Part shown: piece after piece, positions 8,057-17,129 of the stretch
Position numbering within the stretch: position 1 is the first letter of the stretch
How the letters are laid out: every line of letters starts with the position of its first letter
DNA from: Sporosarcina globispora
Lineage (GTDB): Bacteria > Bacillota > Bacilli > Bacillales > Cytobacillaceae
Length of the DNA stretch: 64,000 nucleotides
Direction of reading: 5' to 3'
Assembly (NCBI RefSeq): GCF_001274725.1
Contig: NZ_LGUF01000007.1
Span: 3,830,090 to 3,894,089 of the forward strand
The notes under the pieces: model-generated
The model's database searches: none
What the model saw: the letters and a program-made list of their open reading frames with translations, nothing else
Told to the model about the DNA's origin: nothing
Translations under genes and position numbers: made by a program

Positions 8057-9043
8057 ATGAAGATCCATTTTCAGCAGGCATTGAGGGCGCTGATTCTACT
8101 GGCTTTTTGTGGACTGATTTTTCAGCTTCACTATACAGGCGACATAACTAAATATATTAATCCGAAATATGTCCGCTTAAGTCAATCCGCTTCCATTCTG
8201 TTTTTATTTTTATTTTTTATCCAGATCACCAGGATATGGACTTCTAAAAGAGAAGAAGAAGGGCACGAACATCATCACGGTGAGAACTGCCGGCACCATG
8301 ATGATCATAGCTGTTCTCATCATCATGATCATGGAGATACACCTTTTACAGGTAAAAAGCTATTGTCATACTCCATTATATTATTTCCTCTATTAACAGG
8401 ATTCTTCTTGCCTGCAAAGACACTTGATGCTTCCATTGCTGAAAAGAAAGGCGGGCTGGCCATACTTGGTAATCAAAAACAAGAGGTGAATACTTCGGCT
8501 GGCTCTGATGAAAAAGCAGATGAACCAGACATTGACCTTGAGGATTATTCCCTTGAAGAAGAGCTGGAAGAAGTCGAGGAGTTGGAGCATGACCTATCTG
8601 TAAATGAAGAAGTACAGGAAATATCCAATGAAGAGTTTGAACAATTAAAAAAGGACTTGTATTCGGCTCCTGCTATTAAGATGGATGATAAAGTTTTTAG
8701 CTTGTATTATGAGGAGATCAGTAAGGATATTGATAAATTCATTGGCAGGGAAATTGAATTTCAAGGTTTTATTTATAAAGAAGAGGGTCTGGCTTCCAAT
8801 CAGCTTGTCATTTCGAGGTTTTTGATTACGCATTGTGTCGCAGATGCCAGTATGATTGGTTTTCTTTCAGAAATGGAGGAGGCTCCAGAACTCTATGATA
8901 ATATGTGGGTTAAAGTTAGAGGAGTCATACAAAAGGAAGCCTATAATGGAACTGAGCTTCCCCTTATTAAAATTAAGGAATGGCAAGAAATTGAGGAGCC
9001 TTTTATTCCATACTTATATCCTTTAACCATTAAAATATTATAG
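8057..9043 (+). CDS. TIGR03943-family permease partner with His-rich segment
   Basis: A 328-residue protein that starts at the ATG at 8057, which has a perfect AGGAGG site; the frame extends further upstream inside the permease gene but without a start signal. Two N-terminal hydrophobic segments are followed by a His/Asp-rich stretch (residues about 70-95, ten or more His in blocks such as HEHHHG and HHHDHGD), a third hydrophobic segment, an acidic region and a C-terminal domain with a conserved HCVADA. The His block is a plausible zinc-gathering loop. It is separated by only ten bases from the permease, so they form one unit. Role in zinc handling is inferred from Zur control and the His cluster. 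Confidence 0.85.
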   Translation: MKIHFQQALRALILLAFCGLIFQLHYTGDITKYINPKYVRLSQSASILFLFLFFIQITRIWTSKREEEGHEHHHGENCRHHDDHSCSHHHDHGDTPFTGKKLLSYSIILFPLLTGFFLPAKTLDASIAEKKGGLAILGNQKQEVNTSAGSDEKADEPDIDLEDYSLEEELEEVEELEHDLSVNEEVQEISNEEFEQLKKDLYSAPAIKMDDKVFSLYYEEISKDIDKFIGREIEFQGFIYKEEGLASNQLVISRFLITHCVADASMIGFLSEMEEAPELYDNMWVKVRGVIQKEAYNGTELPLIKIKEWQEIEEPFIPYLYPLTIKIL

Positions 9044-9055
9044 CAAAATTATAAA

Positions 9056-9075
9056 AGGGACTCTGCTGAGTCCCT
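9056..9075. repeat. Left copy of 20-bp target duplication (a terminator hairpin)
   Basis: AGGGACTCTGCTGAGTCCCT occurs here and again at 10645-10664, exactly flanking the IS1182-family element. The sequence is itself a hairpin and with its native A and T flanks would be the terminator between the convergent zinc-permease operon and the chemotaxis gene. Confidence 0.9.
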
Positions 9076-10644
9076 CAGGCTGTCGAGAAACTGTCGACAG
9101 CCTTTATTTTGTAATTTAACTTTAATTATTCACCGCGTTAATATGTTATAATTAAATTAATAAATCATAATAGATAGTGGTGAATTTACATGTTTAAACC
9201 CAAAGAATCTTCTCAAAATGAAATTGAATTTGTTTCTATAGATGAACTTGTTCCTTCGGACCATCTTCTTCGAAAAATTGACCAGTACATAGATTTTTCA
9301 ACTATCTTAGATAAGGTTCGTCCTTATTATAGTGAAGACAACGGTCGACCAACCGACCCTCTGCTTCTATTCAAAATGATGTTTATTGGCTATTTGTACG
9401 GCATCCGTTCAGAAAGACAATTAGAACAGGAAATTAAAATGAACATCGCATACCGTTGGTTTTTAGGTTTGAAATTCAGAGATTCTGTTCCTCATCATTC
9501 TACAATTAGTTTCAATCGGCAAAATCGATTTAAAGGTACTGATATTTTTCAAGAAATCTTTGATGAAATTGTCCTCCAGGCTATAAACAATAAGATGGTC
9601 GGCGGTCGTGTTCTTTTTACAGATTCGACGCATCTTAAAGCTAATGCGAATAAACATAAATTCACCAAAGAAGAAGTTAAAGCCCATACACGTGCCTATA
9701 TTGATGAACTGGATAAAGCTGTAGAAGAGGACAGGCAGAATCATGGAAAAAAGCCCTTAAAGGAAAGAGAGGAAGTAATTGAAACTAAAAAAATTAGAGT
9801 CAGCACAACGGATCCCGAAAGTGGATTTATGTCACGTGATAATAAACAGGAAATGTTCTGTTATCTGGATCACCGCACGACCGATATGAAATTTAATATC
9901 ATTACAGATGCTTTCGTCACCCCTGGAAATGTACATGATTCAGTCCCTTATCTTTCTCGCTTGGACAGACAAACCCGTAGGTTTGACTTTAAGGTAGAAG
10001 CTGTTGCGCTTGATTCTGGTTATCTTACCAATCCGATTTGTAAAGGATTATCGGACCGGAACATTTTTGCAGTTATTGCTCATAGGCGATTCCACCCCAC
10101 TACCGGTTTGTTTCCAAAATGGAAGTTCACTTATGATAGCGAAAAGGATCTTTACGTTTGTCCAAATAAGCAGGAACTGATCTACAGAACAACCAGCCGG
10201 GAAGGCTATAGAGAATATAAATCCGATCCAAAGCAATGTGAAACATGTCCGTTTCTTTCACAATGTACAAGGTCCAAAAATAAAGTAAAAGTGGTGACTC
10301 GGCATGTCTGGGAGGATGATAAGGAAAAGGTCAGACTAAACCGGCTTTCCAAGTCGGGAAAGATGCTATATAAATTCAGAAAAGAAAAAGTGGAGCGAAG
10401 CTTCGCAGACTCAAAAGAGCTGCATGGGCTTCGCTATTGCCGGTTTCGGGGACTGCATAATGCAAGCGAGCAGGTGCTTCTCACCGCAGCTTGCCAGAAT
10501 ATGAAAAAGATCGCCATGCACCTGGCAAAGCTAGGATAAGTGCATGGCGATCTTTAATTAAACAAGAAAAGTTAATGTTTCCTTTGGTATTTTATTTCTT
10601 AATGTAAACTTCGTTGAGAAAAATACCCCTTTCTCAACAAGCTG
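9076..10644 (+). mobile_element. Complete IS1182-family insertion sequence
   Basis: A 1,569-base element with one transposase gene. The left end begins CAGGCTGTCGAGAAA and the inverted right end CAGCTTGTTGAGAAA, twelve of fifteen identical. The flanks are a direct 20-base duplication of a terminator hairpin. Just inside the left end GGCTGTCGA and TCGACAGCC form a stem followed by TTTATTTT, a terminator carried by the element. Intact ends, intact gene and a perfect duplication indicate a recent insertion. Confidence 0.92.
9190..10539 (+). CDS. IS1182-family transposase
   Basis: A 449-residue DDE transposase. The N-terminal DUF772-type domain contains LVPSDHLLRKIDQYIDFS, and the catalytic core shows LFTDSTHLKANANKHK near residue 145, VEAVALDSGYLTN near residue 280 and a C-terminal VERSFADSKELHGLRYCRFRG near residue 405. 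A CETCPFLSQC cysteine cluster lies before the C-terminal domain, typical of this family. No frameshift or internal stop is seen, so the enzyme could be active. Starts at the ATG at 9190 after AGTGGTGA. Confidence 0.95.
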   Translation: MFKPKESSQNEIEFVSIDELVPSDHLLRKIDQYIDFSTILDKVRPYYSEDNGRPTDPLLLFKMMFIGYLYGIRSERQLEQEIKMNIAYRWFLGLKFRDSVPHHSTISFNRQNRFKGTDIFQEIFDEIVLQAINNKMVGGRVLFTDSTHLKANANKHKFTKEEVKAHTRAYIDELDKAVEEDRQNHGKKPLKEREEVIETKKIRVSTTDPESGFMSRDNKQEMFCYLDHRTTDMKFNIITDAFVTPGNVHDSVPYLSRLDRQTRRFDFKVEAVALDSGYLTNPICKGLSDRNIFAVIAHRRFHPTTGLFPKWKFTYDSEKDLYVCPNKQELIYRTTSREGYREYKSDPKQCETCPFLSQCTRSKNKVKVVTRHVWEDDKEKVRLNRLSKSGKMLYKFRKEKVERSFADSKELHGLRYCRFRGLHNASEQVLLTAACQNMKKIAMHLAKLG

Positions 10645-10664
10645 AGGGACTCTGCTGAGTCCCT
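10645..10664. repeat. Right copy of the 20-bp target duplication
   Basis: Identical to 9056-9075. On this side the hairpin keeps its T run (CCCTTTTATAA) and so still works as a terminator for rightward transcription. Confidence 0.9.
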
Positions 10665-10665
10665 T

Positions 10666-11893
10666 TTATAATTTAAAAAGCGAAACAACTTTCTGCAATT
10701 CTTCTGCTAGTTTTGCAAGTGAGCCGGCTGATGATGATACTTCTTCCATTGTGGCGAGCTGTTCTTCAGTTGCAGCCGAAGTTTCCTGTGAAGCTGCTGC
10801 ATTTTTCTCTGAAATGTCCCTCACATTTGTCATGACTTCAATGATCTGGCTGCTTAATGCTGTCAGTTCTTCAACTCATGAAGAAACCCCCTCTACCTTG
10901 CTTGTTACATCACCTATTGAATGAGCTATTTCTGCAAAGGCAGCACTTGCTTCCATTGTATCTTCAAGTCCTTCTTTTACCTGTTCATTCCTTTGATCCA
11001 TTGCCTGAACGGCCAGACTGGTTTCTTCCTGAACAAGTCCAATCATTTGCTGAATCTGGATTGCAGATTGCTTGGAACCCTCTGCCAGTTTACGAACTTC
11101 ATCGGCTACAACCGAAAAGCCCCTGCCATGTTCACCTGCCCTTGCAGCTTCAATGGCTGCATTCAAAGCAAGCAAATTGGTCTGCTCAGCGATAGTGGTG
11201 ATCATTTCCACGATATTGCTGATTTCTTTTGATCGTGATTCAAGCGTATAAATATACTGTGTAGCATTTCCTACTGAAGTGTTTATTTCGTTCATTTGCC
11301 TAACAACATTATTGACTGACTTTGTCCCTTTTTTGGTTAAGAAATCAGTTTTTTCCACTGCTTCAAGCATCAGCTCGCTGCTTGAAGAAATCCCCTGCAT
11401 TCCTGAAGCTATCTCCTCTACTGCTAAAGAAACTTCCCTGAAACGATAAAGCTGCTGTTCAGTGCCAAAAGCATTTTTTTGCGAAATAGCTGCAACCTGT
11501 TCGGAAGCTAAAGAACTTTGCTCTGCACTCGCAGCCGAGACCCTCACTGCTGGACGCAACTTGATCTGATGTGCTTCTGACCAGACTGACCACAGACCGC
11601 AAATCTATTACCATCTTGTTTAATGATGATATAAAATTGCCTAGTTCATCCCGGTTTTTCACTTTGATTTCTCTTTGGCCTAAGTCTCCTCCTGCAAGCC
11701 TGTCAATAGCAGCTGAAGCTAAGTTAATTGGCCTGGAAATCCATTCTGCTAATAAAATATGCGATTGCCATAGCAGCCAAAATGGCTCCCATGGTGATGA
11801 TTAAAGTAGCAGTCTGAGCAAATTTAACATCTGATACAGTTTGTTTTGTCCCAGCATTTAATTGAGATTCATAGAATTTAACAAGTTCATCCA
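10666..11893 (-). pseudogene. Methyl-accepting chemotaxis protein, degraded
   Basis: The minus strand encodes the cytoplasmic signalling part of a chemoreceptor: a HAMP-like stretch, methylation helices, and the hairpin tip core [20 protein letters not shown] followed by [16 protein letters not shown]. It is broken at several points: an in-frame TGA at 10876-10878, a frameshift near 11550 and another near 11690. The sensory half is missing; the remaining 5' end starts in a short coiled segment (about 11893) directly beside a foreign terminator hairpin. The C-terminus ends normally (KVVSLFKL). It is a pseudogene. Confidence 0.9.
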
Positions 11894-11931
11894 AAAGAAA
11901 ATGCCGCTAATCCGGCTGGCAGATTAACGGC
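11890..11931 (-). terminator. Terminator hairpin abutting the broken chemoreceptor
   Basis: On the minus strand GCCGTTAATC and GATTAGCGGC form a stem with one mismatch, followed by ATTTTCTTTT. It sits exactly where the chemoreceptor's missing 5' half should begin, so it looks like the end of a lost upstream gene brought next to the receptor by a deletion. Confidence 0.7.
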
Positions 11932-12078
11932 GACTATGCAGACCAAAGATCCTTAGGGAGGAGATCTTCTATATTATTGTATTAAATGTTATCGATATGG
12001 TGTGGACAAACCCCTCCGCTATTTGCTTATTTTTTCAGCAAATTATTCTAAAACTTTTAATAAAAGAACGAAACAGGA

Positions 12079-12119
12079 CAGGCACCTATACCAGTTGATA
12101 AAATGGATATAAGTGCCTG
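12079..12119 (-). terminator. Terminator of the VanW-family gene
   Basis: CAGGCACCTATA and TATAAGTGCCTG pair around a 17-base loop, eight bases past the stop of the VanW-family gene in its direction of transcription, followed by a T-containing tail. Confidence 0.7.
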
Positions 12120-12126
12120 CTGCCAG

Positions 12127-13152
12127 CTAAATTGCTTGCTTCAGTAATCCCTCATATTTTTTCGCCGTTCTTATTTCTATCGTTAAAACACCATTTCCAA
12201 AGTTTGCTTTTACAAGAAGAGGTATGCCAGTAGTGTTTTCAAATCTAAAGTCTTTTCCTCCATAGGATACGGTTGCGTCCCTGCCCTTTGGAACATAACC
12301 CACCGTTACGGAGTGATGATGTTTTTCGACATAGCTGACCCCGACTTTATCGACGGCATTAAATAAGGTGGAAGATGTTTGGCAAATTCCCCCGCCAATG
12401 CCCATGACGAGCTTGCCATTAATAGCTTCTTCGGCAGGCTGATATCCATGTGCTTCATCACTTGGGCCGACAGTGGTGTTAAAAGAAAAATGATCTCCGA
12501 CACCAAGGATGATATTATTAATGGCTTCAGCTGATAGCTCAATATTTTTTGTTCTGCCTGCTACACCGCTGTTGAAATGGGTTGAATATGACGCGACGAC
12601 TACTTCACCTAAATGCGGTACATCTGCAGGATCATACCCGCTTTCGGATACATAGAGCGGCAGTTCCACATTGCCTCCGCTTACAGACGAATCAAAAATC
12701 TTCTGCACCAATTCACTTTCCTCAAGGATGATTTCAGGCTGCCCTTTGATTATCTTCCCATTCGGTCCTATTTTATCAAGGGTCATCCTTTGGTCATAAC
12801 CTTGCTTTGTATCTGTATCTCGAGCAATTTCTTTTGCCCATTGGGCTAGCTCTGCCTTATATTTTTCATCGCCACCTCCAAATCCCATCTCAGCAGGGCT
12901 GAAGGTTTTAAGTACAGCTTTCGTATTCGGATCGATGACATTAACCACAACCGGTTTTACTTCTTCCTTCTTCTCTTCCTCTTTGGCCTGCTCCTCTGCC
13001 ATCGCCTCCTCCTTAGTTTGTTCTTCTTTTACCTTCTCTTCCTCTGCCTTTTTCTTTGGCTCGTTTTCGCCGGAAGTTTTATCCGAGCACCCTGCCAACC
13101 CTATCAAACAGCAAACCAACAAAAGTAAAATTCCCCATTTTCGCTTAGTCAT
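12127..13152 (-). CDS. VanW-family lipoprotein
   Basis: A 341-residue secreted lipoprotein. Residues 1-21 are a signal peptide with lipobox LAGC (Cys22). Residues about 28-66 are a charged Lys/Glu low-complexity linker. The rest is a VanW domain with the conserved YSTHFNSGVAGRTKNIELSA stretch, SFNTTVGP, and the Gly-rich MGIGGGICQTSSTLFNA. VanW domains occur in cell-wall-associated proteins; the biochemical role is not established. The gene stands alone with its own terminator. Start ATG at 13152 with a GGGGGAAA-type site. Confidence 0.9.
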   Translation of the reverse strand: MTKRKWGILLLLVCCLIGLAGCSDKTSGENEPKKKAEEEKVKEEQTKEEAMAEEQAKEEEKKEEVKPVVVNVIDPNTKAVLKTFSPAEMGFGGGDEKYKAELAQWAKEIARDTDTKQGYDQRMTLDKIGPNGKIIKGQPEIILEESELVQKIFDSSVSGGNVELPLYVSESGYDPADVPHLGEVVVASYSTHFNSGVAGRTKNIELSAEAINNIILGVGDHFSFNTTVGPSDEAHGYQPAEEAINGKLVMGIGGGICQTSSTLFNAVDKVGVSYVEKHHHSVTVGYVPKGRDATVSYGGKDFRFENTTGIPLLVKANFGNGVLTIEIRTAKKYEGLLKQAI

Positions 13153-13292
13153 TTTTCCCCCAGCTTTTCTTAAATTCTTCCATTTTCCATTCAGGAAGTT
13201 GTTTCCATTTTCTAATTGTATTCACCTGCGTAATGAGGTATTCCTGCCTCGCTGCAAGTTAAGTTGTACCTTTTTAAATAGCCAGAAGCATT

Positions 13293-13905
13293 TTATGAGA
13301 AGTTAGCTGCAGCTGGTTCTTCAGTTTTTGCCGCTTTTCTTGGGTGCTTCTCTTCAAAGATTGGGCTTGATGCCGGTTTTGTGATGAGGGGGATTCCAAC
13401 TAGGGATACGGTTGAGATAATCATGGCAATCGCCCCTGTATCAAGTGCAGGAACATAAATTCCCTTTACCTTCAGAATGTATAGTCCAAGGCTGGAGATG
13501 AATCCTAAAGCTGATGAACAAATAGCGGCAGTCTTGGTGGCGCGCTTCCACAATAGGCCGATGCTTAATACAGGCAGCAATGATGCTGAGAAAATTCCCC
13601 AGGATGCATTCCCCAGCCAGCCAACGAGATCAGGCGGATTAATGGAGAGCAGGAATGTGACAGCAATGATGGCAAGAGTACACCATCTGGATAATGCTAA
13701 TTCCTTTTTCTCTGGCAATTTCTCACCTTTCTTAATAATCTGCTGATAAATATCTCTTACAATTGACGAGCTTGTAACAAGAAGAAATGCTTCGCTCGTC
13801 GACATGATCGCTGCCATTACACCAGCAAAAATGATTCCTGCTACCACCGGCGGGAAAAAGTTTTCGATGAACATCGGCGCTACCATATCCGGAGTGGCTG
13901 GTCTC
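13293..13905 (-). pseudogene. Sodium/solute symporter (SSS family), C-terminal fragment
   Basis: About 200 residues match the C-terminal half of a sodium:solute symporter of the PutP/PanF type, beginning TPDMVAPMFIENFFPPVVAG and running through MSTSEAFLLVTSSSIVRDIYQ, then four to five membrane segments to a normal hydrophilic tail. The N-terminal half (about 300 residues) is absent. Immediately upstream the reading runs into a PAS-domain fragment of another gene in a different frame, so a deletion joined the two. Confidence 0.85.
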
Positions 13906-14047
13906 GGTGGACTTCAAGAAAAATACAATAATTATTGCTCATATACTGGATGATGCCATCTGCAACAACAATCACAATTCCATAATATGTACTTTCAAAA
14001 ATTAAATCCAGCAAATGATTATTTATGAAAAGTGCTGTATCATTCAT
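13896..14047 (-). pseudogene. PAS-domain regulator, N-terminal fragment
   Basis: The start at 14047 has a clear AAGGGGA site. The first 50 codons read like the N-terminal PAS domain of a sigma-54-dependent activator (YGIVIVVADGIIQYMSNNYC, then FLEVHRDQP). The AAA+ and DNA-binding domains are missing because the frame runs straight into the symporter fragment and stops. The two genes probably once formed a regulator and transporter pair; a deletion removed about 1.3 kb or more of one and about 0.9 kb of the other. Confidence 0.75.
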
Positions 14048-14166
14048 ACTAATCCCCTTTTTCAAATGAACTCATTAGAGATATTCTAGCATAATAGCAT
14101 GATAGAAAGCTGAAAATTCTAATAATTCGTTTAGTTGGCAGGTAAATTCTAGATGTTAATCCCTAC

Positions 14167-14196
14167 TTGACAAATCGGATAAATATGAATTAAAAT
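14167..14196 (+). promoter_or_regulatory. Sigma-A-type promoter of the small gene at 14232
   Basis: TTGACA at 14167-14172 and TAAAAT at 14191-14196 with an 18-base spacer. The ribosome binding site AAGGAGGG follows. Confidence 0.65.
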
Positions 14197-14231
14197 AAAA
14201 TCAATAAATAGCACCAAGGAGGGTTCATAAC

Positions 14232-14414
14232 ATGCCACTGAACAGAGAAACATTAATTAGCAATTTATTATCACTATCTAAATTCCAGCATAATCAAAAC
14301 TTGTTTAGCTTAAGTGACCGAAAGCTGGAATCTCTGTATCTGGATTATATTTTGTTTTCACCTCACCCTCACAGCGGGCATCAATCAATTAAATTAGTAG
14401 GAAGAAATAGATAA
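14232..14414 (+). CDS. Small protein of unknown function (60 residues)
   Basis: I do not recognise a family with confidence. The gene has a promoter, a strong AAGGAGGG site nine bases before ATG and a terminator, so it is probably real. The protein is 60 residues, mildly basic (calculated by eye), with a helical N-terminal half rich in Leu/Ser. The spacing of LISNLLSLSKF and KLESLYLDYIL loosely recalls the small Fur-regulated basic proteins of Bacillus, but the match is weak. Confidence 0.6.
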   Translation: MPLNRETLISNLLSLSKFQHNQNLFSLSDRKLESLYLDYILFSPHPHSGHQSIKLVGRNR

Positions 14415-14416
14415 GA

Positions 14417-14449
14417 AAAGCCTGCGATATGTGCATTCGCAGGCTTTTT
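14417..14449 (+). terminator. Terminator of the small gene
   Basis: AAAGCCTGCG and CGCAGGCTTTTT form a ten-base-pair stem with an 11-base loop and a T run, directly past the stop at 14414. Confidence 0.88.
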
Positions 14450-14463
14450 CCATTTCTAATAAT

Positions 14464-14491
14464 AAAAAAGGAGGAATCCTAAGATTCCCCC
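14464..14491 (-). terminator. Terminator of the DHA2 efflux gene
   Basis: On the minus strand GGGGGAATC and GATTCCTCC pair around a short loop and are followed by TTTTTTATT, just past the stop of the efflux gene. Confidence 0.8.
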
Positions 14492-14499
14492 TCTGCCCG

Positions 14500-16047
14500 T
14501 TAATTCTTTGCCAATTTCGGCATCATATTTTCCTGTTTAGTATCTTCAATTGGGTCTTCCATTGGAGTTGCGCGTTTGATGAAGAAAGCCAGGACCAGTG
14601 CAGCTGCAGCGATAAAGGTTGCTACGAAGAAGGCGTCATTGATTCCTTCAAGCATGGCTTTCGTTAATACTTGCTGCTGCATTTCCGCCATAGCGGCTTC
14701 GGTCATTTGACCGCCATTAGCCATAGCCCCGCCCTTCATGGCCTCCTTTGCAATTTCGGCAGCATGTGTTTCTGTTCTTGTTGACATGACTGTCACCAAT
14801 AATGCTGTACCAATGGCTCCAGCCACCTGGTTTAATGTGTTGTTCATCGCTGTACCATGCGGATACAGGCGCCTTGGCAGCTGGTTTAACCCATTTGTAG
14901 ATACAGGCATCATGACCATGGACATTCCGAACATCCTTATAGAGTTCAGAATGATGAGCTGTGTATAGGTTGTTTCCAGAGTCAGCCTGCTGAATACATA
15001 AGTAGTTCCCACTGTAATGGCCAAGCCAATAATCGCCAGGATCCGGCCACCGATTTTATCGAACAGTCTGCCGGTTAATGGCGACATTACAGCCATAACA
15101 ATGGCTCCAGGAAGCATCATCAATCCTGCATCCAGCGGTGAGATTCCCCTTAGTGTCTGAACATAAATCGGAATCAGAATCATGCCTGAAAACAGCGCCA
15201 TATTTACCGTCATACTGATGGCTGATGACAATGCAAACATCGGGTACTTATAGACGCCAAAGTTGAGCATTGGACGATCAGTTTTAGACTGTCTCAAAAT
15301 AAACCACACTAAGCTGATGGCTCCTATTGCAATTGTCAAATAAACATGCGGGCTGTCCCAGCCCTTGTTTCCTGCAGAACTGAATCCATACAGTATTCCG
15401 CCAAAACCAGCACTTGAGAGGATAAGAGAAAATAGGTCCAAACGAATATTTACTTTATCCTTTTTATCTTTCAGCATGATGGCACCAAGCACTAGGATGA
15501 CACCTGCAATCGGTGAAAGGAAGTGGAAAAGCATTCTCCAATCATAATGTTCAATTATCCATCCTGAAAGAGTTGGCCCAATTGCAGGGGCAAACATTAA
15601 GATCAGCCCAAAAACACCCATAGCCGCGCCGCGTTTTTCCACCGGAAAGCTGATCAGCATAACATTCATCAATAAAGGCATCATTATCGCCGATCCAGAT
15701 GCCTGAAGCATTCTGCCTGCAAGCAATACCGGGAAACCATGAGCAACACCTGCTACAAGCGTACCAATAGTAAATAGTCCCATTGCCACGATAAATAACC
15801 TGCGGACTGTATATTTTTCAATTAAAAAGGCAGTAGCCGGAATCAAAATACCATTAACCAGCATAAAGCCGGTAGTCAGCCACTGCACTGTTGCCGCTTC
15901 AATTTCTAAATCTGCCATGATTGATGGCAAGGCAATATTTAATAATGTATTATTCAAAAAGGCAATAAATGCCCCAATCATTAAAACAGCCAGAATCCCA
16001 TAGGGCGGACGATCTGTTTCTGTTTTATTATTTATTGCATGTTCCAT
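14500..16047 (-). CDS. DHA2-family (14-TMS) MFS multidrug efflux protein
   Basis: A 515-residue major-facilitator transporter of the EmrB/QacA/LmrB type, exporting drugs or toxic compounds by proton antiport. About 14 membrane segments are visible. Motif C-like sequence (LILMFAPAIGPTLSGWI) lies near residue 150, and the region after TM2 has the loop GRMLQASGSAIMMPL. The N-terminus NNTLLNIALPSIMADL matches the subfamily signature. The divergent TetR gene (16234) is its probable repressor. Start ATG at 16047 follows AGGAGGAAA. Substrate unknown. Confidence 0.92.
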   Translation of the reverse strand: MEHAINNKTETDRPPYGILAVLMIGAFIAFLNNTLLNIALPSIMADLEIEAATVQWLTTGFMLVNGILIPATAFLIEKYTVRRLFIVAMGLFTIGTLVAGVAHGFPVLLAGRMLQASGSAIMMPLLMNVMLISFPVEKRGAAMGVFGLILMFAPAIGPTLSGWIIEHYDWRMLFHFLSPIAGVILVLGAIMLKDKKDKVNIRLDLFSLILSSAGFGGILYGFSSAGNKGWDSPHVYLTIAIGAISLVWFILRQSKTDRPMLNFGVYKYPMFALSSAISMTVNMALFSGMILIPIYVQTLRGISPLDAGLMMLPGAIVMAVMSPLTGRLFDKIGGRILAIIGLAITVGTTYVFSRLTLETTYTQLIILNSIRMFGMSMVMMPVSTNGLNQLPRRLYPHGTAMNNTLNQVAGAIGTALLVTVMSTRTETHAAEIAKEAMKGGAMANGGQMTEAAMAEMQQQVLTKAMLEGINDAFFVATFIAAAALVLAFFIKRATPMEDPIEDTKQENMMPKLAKN

Positions 16048-16233
16048 TGTATTTCCTCCTGTACAATCAGTTCATTCTTTTATACTCTCGTTACACACAA
16101 ATCATATAATATACCATGAGTACAATTTTTGCAACAAAAAAAACCTTGTTAAATAGAGGGTTTGTGTAAATTATTAGAATGATGTACTATTAGATTATAC
16201 ACACAGTTCAAAATAAATGACAGGTGATTATAA

Positions 16234-17124
16234 ATGAATGACAGGAAACTCCTTGTAATAAAAAAAGCTCATGAACTATTCCTGGAAAAAGGCTTTCAGG
16301 CAACATCCATTCAGGATATCTTAGAATACAGCGGAATTTCAAAAGGAACTTTCTATAATTATTTTTCCTCGAAAAACGAGCTGCTTATGGCCATTTTCAA
16401 AACACTGCATAAAAAAATGGATTCTGAACGGAATAAGCTCCTTATTGGACAGGATCCTGGCAGCATAGAAGTATTCACACAGCAGATCGAATTTCAAATG
16501 AATATGAATAGGACGAATAAGCTGGTGGCTCTGTTTGATGAAGTGCTTGTATCAAACGACCCTGAACTCAAGCAGTTTATTAAAGAAGGGCAGCTAAGGA
16601 TGGTGGATTGGATTTTCAACCGGTTTGTTGAAATCTTTGGAGAGGACAAGAAACCTTATTTACTGGACTGCGCCATTATGTTCCTTGGAATTCTCCATCA
16701 TAATGTAAAGTACTATACCAATTTCTTCGAATCTCAATCAGACATCAATCAGGTTATCCGATATAGTGTAGCAAGAATCACAAAGGTGGTGGATGAAGTA
16801 AGCTCGACCGGGGATTTTCTGCTGAAACCTGAACTGATTGAAAATAGATTTAGAAATACAAACCGGAATGATGTACACAATCTTTGCCATTCCATATTAA
16901 CATTAAGGAAATCAATTCAGGATCAGGAGAAAAATCATTGCAGGGATCTTCTGAACTTTATCCAGGAAGAAATGGTACATTCAAAAAATCCAAGAAAGTT
17001 TCTCATTGACAGCGCACTGCAATCTTTGCGCAGCTGCATTTCTTCTTTAGATACAAAAGAATTTGAGAATCTTGAAAATCTTGTTTCTGCCTGCTTTAAA
17101 CAGCCGGAAGAAGAACCCGTGTAA
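16234..17124 (+). CDS. TetR-family transcriptional regulator
   Basis: A 296-residue regulator with an N-terminal TetR helix-turn-helix (residues 1-50: LFLEKGFQATSIQDI, then YSGISKGTFYNYFSSKNELL). The C-terminal ligand domain is longer than usual (TetR proteins are normally about 200 residues). It is divergent from the DHA2 efflux gene with a 187-base shared regulatory region, the classic arrangement for a drug-sensing repressor. I did not find an unambiguous operator palindrome in the gap. A terminator follows. Confidence 0.9.
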   Translation: MNDRKLLVIKKAHELFLEKGFQATSIQDILEYSGISKGTFYNYFSSKNELLMAIFKTLHKKMDSERNKLLIGQDPGSIEVFTQQIEFQMNMNRTNKLVALFDEVLVSNDPELKQFIKEGQLRMVDWIFNRFVEIFGEDKKPYLLDCAIMFLGILHHNVKYYTNFFESQSDINQVIRYSVARITKVVDEVSSTGDFLLKPELIENRFRNTNRNDVHNLCHSILTLRKSIQDQEKNHCRDLLNFIQEEMVHSKNPRKFLIDSALQSLRSCISSLDTKEFENLENLVSACFKQPEEEPV

Positions 17125-17129
17125 TCTCC

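Noticed and set aside
10857..11232. Leu/Pro-rich plus-strand open frames opposite the chemoreceptor
   Set aside because: They are antisense to conserved chemoreceptor sequence and show no start signal.
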